Part shown: piece after piece, positions 6,251 to 8,315 of the stretch
How positions within the stretch are numbered: position 1 is the first letter of the stretch
Layout of the letters: each line of letters opens with the position of its first letter
Assembly (NCBI GenBank): GCA_030593645.1
Contig: JAUVGT010000218.1
Span: 1 to 8,315, forward strand
Source of the DNA: Deltaproteobacteria bacterium
GTDB taxonomy: Bacteria; Desulfobacterota; Desulfobacteria; Desulfobacterales; JAUVGT01
Direction of reading: 5' to 3'
DNA: 8,315 nucleotides
Notes under the pieces: model-generated
The model's database searches: none
The model's input: only the letters and a program-made list of their open reading frames with translations
Told to the model about the DNA's origin: nothing
Program-made: the position numbers and the translations under genes

Positions 6251-8041
6251 TTAAGCTTCTGTGTTATTAATCGGTAAACCAATGATAAATTTGGTTCCAT
6301 TGCCGGGTGTGGACTCTACGGCCATTGTCCCACCGTGGTTTTTTGTGATAATAAAATATGAAACCGATAAACCCAGTCCGGTTCCCTTGCCCACTGGTTT
6401 TGTGGTAAAAAATGGTTCAAAAACTCTTTTTCGCACAACATCATCCATTCCCGGTCCGTTGTCTTCGATTTCAATAGATATCATATTGTTCCCTGGTTTT
6501 ATACGAAGAAAAATGGAAGGGTTTTTTGTGCCGCCCTTTTTTTCAGATAAAGCATGTGCGCTGTTTTGAATGATATTGAGAAATACCTGCTGGAGATTAT
6601 TTGCTTCACACATCAATTCAGGTGTTTCCGGATCATATTCACGGATAATTTTTATCTTCCGGAAATCATAATTCTTTTTCAGGTCGTAATCATTTTCCGC
6701 CAGTTCAATGGTCGCATCGAGTAATCGATTGGTATTGTGAAGAGAAAATTCAGATTTACTTTTTCGGCTGAACGACAGCATGTTATTTACAATTTTGGAC
6801 GCACGTTTTCCTGATTGAGAGATTGACTCAACCATTTTCAGTAGTCCGCGTTTATCCATGTAGCTTTTAATGGTTTCCATGCTGGTACCGCATTCTTCAG
6901 CCGCGGTCCTGTTCTTGGGCAGATCTTCCCGGATGCGGTTTGATATAACCTGGGTACTTTGCAGAATGCCTGCAAGGGGATTGTTAATCTCATGCGCCAT
7001 ACCCGCGGCAAGTCCACCGATTGACATCATTTTTTCAGTTTGTACCATCATTTCTTCAATACGGGCATATTCAGTGATGTCATCTATCCTTACTACCGCG
7101 CCTTCGGTACGGTCCGCGACAAGAGGGTAGATCGTCACATCAAAGTATTGTTTCTGATTTCCGGTTAGAGTGGTTACTTTTGAATACTTTTGCGGCTCAT
7201 TTTTTTTAATGGCATTATGGATTTTACCAATTCCAATGTTAAAGTTGGGAAAGAGGTCGGAAATGATTTTGCCGTGTGCCATCTCCGGAGAGGTTCCGGT
7301 GTACAATTGGGCTTCGCGGTTCCATTGGGTCACATGGCCTTCGGTATTCACTCCTACCAGTATTGATGGCATTGAATCGATAATGTTTTTTAGCATGTTG
7401 CGAAGCCGTGCCATTTCTTCCCGGGCGTTTCTGTGTTCAATAATTTCAGATTTAAGTTTTTTGTTTTGTTCCCTGTACTTTCTGTTGAGCATCCATTTGG
7501 TGGTCATGGCGAGGGCAGTCTGTTTTATTTCAATATTTTCAAATGGTTTTTTCAAAACCAACAGATGATTATTCTCGCCCAGGGTTTTTATCATCTGGTT
7601 CCAGGAATAATCGCTATAGGCGGTGCATAATACAATTTCTGTGAAAGGGTGCTGCTCCCAAATTTGTTTTGCAGCCTGTACACCGTCAATTCCGGGCGGC
7701 ATGCGTACATCCATGAAAACAAGAGCATAAGGATAACCATCGGCTGCCGCTGCATTTACCATTTCAACAGATTGTTCACCCTGGTATGCATCGTCTATTT
7801 CATACTCATGTATAAATCTTTGCGTATATTCAGGCAATCCCTTGTGTCCGGGATCTGACCGGCCGCCATTTGGATCAAACAATTTTTGCTGTAACGCGGA
7901 GACTTTATTCGATTTTACGGGTTTTGGAGGGCGTAAAAGCGCTTTGATATCGTTATGGATCGATTTACTGTCATCAACAAGAAGTATCCTGTTGGGCCGG
8001 TTTGATGAAAAAAATGTGCCGTTATTGAGCTCTGTATTCAT
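6251..8041 (-). CDS. Cytoplasmic hybrid sensor histidine kinase (REC-PAS-HisKA-HATPase)
   Basis: This 596-residue protein has no signal peptide or membrane segment. An N-terminal receiver domain (about 17-180) has acidic pair D23/D24, phospho-acceptor D111 in VFMDVRMPP, T140 and K165 of KKPF. It carries an insertion of roughly 40 residues (37-80) between the first helix and second strand. A short coiled coil (about 185-215) leads to a PAS domain (about 215-330). The HisKA H-box is GMAHEINNPLAG (H350), with extra helical sequence (about 370-405, LPKNRTAAEECG) before the second helix (NNMLSFSRKS, 419-428). The HATPase has N493 in the N-box, DNGPGM (527-532), FEPFFTTK (541-548) and GKGTGLGLS (551-559). 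All catalytic residues are intact. It should phosphorylate H350 in response to a PAS- or REC-sensed cue. No separate response regulator is visible in the window, so its partner is elsewhere. The start has GAGGACAA just before the ATG. Confidence 0.95.
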   Translation of the reverse strand: MNTELNNGTFFSSNRPNRILLVDDSKSIHNDIKALLRPPKPVKSNKVSALQQKLFDPNGGRSDPGHKGLPEYTQRFIHEYEIDDAYQGEQSVEMVNAAAADGYPYALVFMDVRMPPGIDGVQAAKQIWEQHPFTEIVLCTAYSDYSWNQMIKTLGENNHLLVLKKPFENIEIKQTALAMTTKWMLNRKYREQNKKLKSEIIEHRNAREEMARLRNMLKNIIDSMPSILVGVNTEGHVTQWNREAQLYTGTSPEMAHGKIISDLFPNFNIGIGKIHNAIKKNEPQKYSKVTTLTGNQKQYFDVTIYPLVADRTEGAVVRIDDITEYARIEEMMVQTEKMMSIGGLAAGMAHEINNPLAGILQSTQVISNRIREDLPKNRTAAEECGTSMETIKSYMDKRGLLKMVESISQSGKRASKIVNNMLSFSRKSKSEFSLHNTNRLLDATIELAENDYDLKKNYDFRKIKIIREYDPETPELMCEANNLQQVFLNIIQNSAHALSEKKGGTKNPSIFLRIKPGNNMISIEIEDNGPGMDDVVRKRVFEPFFTTKPVGKGTGLGLSVSYFIITKNHGGTMAVESTPGNGTKFIIGLPINNTEA

Positions 8042-8092
8042 TTGTCCTCAAAGTAACTAAAAATTCAAAAAAAATAACCCCTTACCGATATA

Positions 8093-8098
8093 ATTATA
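8093..8098 (-). promoter_or_regulatory. Possible -10 box for the histidine kinase gene
   Basis: A perfect TATAAT lies on the minus strand about 50 bases before the kinase ATG, inside the AT-rich palindrome TATAATTATA. No good -35 box is seen about 17 bases upstream, so this may be chance in AT-rich DNA. The surrounding spacer (8042-8254) holds no supported gene. Confidence 0.25.
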
Positions 8099-8217
8099 TA
8101 TTTAAGTGAGTTATCGACATTATTCCATGAATGGACCGAAACATATATCCAGACATTCCAATTATATACAGATTTCATGAACAAATCAAGATGGTGTGTA
8201 ATTAGTCTTAACTTATC

Positions 8218-8239
8218 GGAGATTTTAATAAAAATCTCC
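8218..8239. repeat. Perfect inverted repeat, 9-bp arms with 4-base loop
   Basis: GGAGATTTT, then AATA, then AAAATCTCC form a perfect hairpin in the spacer upstream of the kinase gene, about 180 bases from its ATG. It is not followed by a clear T-run in either direction beyond the stem itself, so a canonical terminator is uncertain. It could be a terminator for an unseen neighbouring gene, an operator, or part of the adjacent repeat. Confidence 0.5.
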
Positions 8240-8254
8240 AACCGCACTCCGAAT

Positions 8255-8315
8255 GTCATACCGGCGGTGGCCGGTTTCCAGTTCTTCCAAACTACAATCT
8301 GGATACAGGCCTCCG
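8255..8315. repeat. Dispersed palindromic repeat pair (REP/BIME- or MITE-like), truncated by window end
   Basis: The first unit is GTCAT, a perfect hairpin ACCGGC-GGTG-GCCGGT (8260-8275), then TCCAG (8277-8281). After a 17-base spacer an inverted unit begins with CTGGA (8299-8303), followed by GGCCTCCG at the window edge. This arrangement, GTCAT-hairpin-CCAG facing CTGG-hairpin, is the pattern of the widespread 'GTCATTCC...GGAATCCAG' intergenic repeats of proteobacterial genomes. Family membership is from recognition of the pattern; the second unit is incomplete and copy number is not known. Confidence 0.65.

Noticed and set aside
6238..6251. Hairpin AAGTG-AAAC-CACTT between the kinase and ABC-F genes
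   Set aside because: It is a five-pair stem without a T-run in the transcribed direction; it may be chance.
8065..8259. 64-residue minus-strand ORF upstream of the kinase
   Set aside because: It starts inside the GTCAT of the dispersed repeat, has no convincing ribosome site and no recognisable motif, and its composition is that of AT-rich noncoding DNA.

Overview
All recognisable genes lie on the minus strand and are closely packed, so transcription runs from high to low coordinates. The moderate-to-low GC, the mix of families (a cytoplasmic receiver-PAS histidine kinase, an RND/MMPL exporter with a LolA-like partner, a DUF166 protein) and above all an apparent UGA-encoded selenocysteine suggest a Gram-negative, anaerobic, selenoprotein-using bacterium. 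A Desulfobacterota (former Deltaproteobacteria) sulfate reducer, perhaps Desulfobacterales, fits best. This is an inference from gene content; no rRNA or other marker gene is present.

Layout in transcription order: (i) 8042-8315 holds no gene. It has an AT-rich leader, a perfect AT-rich inverted repeat, and one and a half units of a dispersed-type palindromic repeat cut by the window edge. (ii) 8041-6251 encodes a soluble hybrid sensor histidine kinase (REC-PAS-HisKA-HATPase). (iii) 6205-4346 encodes an ABC-F ATPase with two intact ATPase cassettes and a C-terminal coiled coil. (iv) 4277-3657 encodes a DUF166-family protein whose frame is interrupted only by one UGA at codon 101, next to a Cys codon and followed by a SECIS-like hairpin. 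It is best read as one selenoprotein gene and not as two short ORFs or a pseudogene. (v) 3634-1223 encodes an RND/MMPL-type exporter with about 12 membrane segments. (vi) 1133-294 encodes a periplasmic LolA-like protein (outer membrane lipoprotein-sorting family). (vii) 147 to beyond position 1 is the first 49 codons of another exported protein.

Gaps between genes are 22-146 bases and no strong terminator is visible, so part or all of the run may be cotranscribed. Exporter, LolA-like protein and the small exported protein form a plausible envelope module: the inner-membrane pump moves a hydrophobic substrate and the periplasmic protein accepts or chaperones it. The DUF166 gene sits only 22 bases upstream of the exporter; whether it is functionally linked is unknown.

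The most notable observation is the in-frame UGA in the DUF166 gene, which automated gene calling would split or mark as broken. No mobile element, CRISPR array, tRNA or rRNA was recognised.
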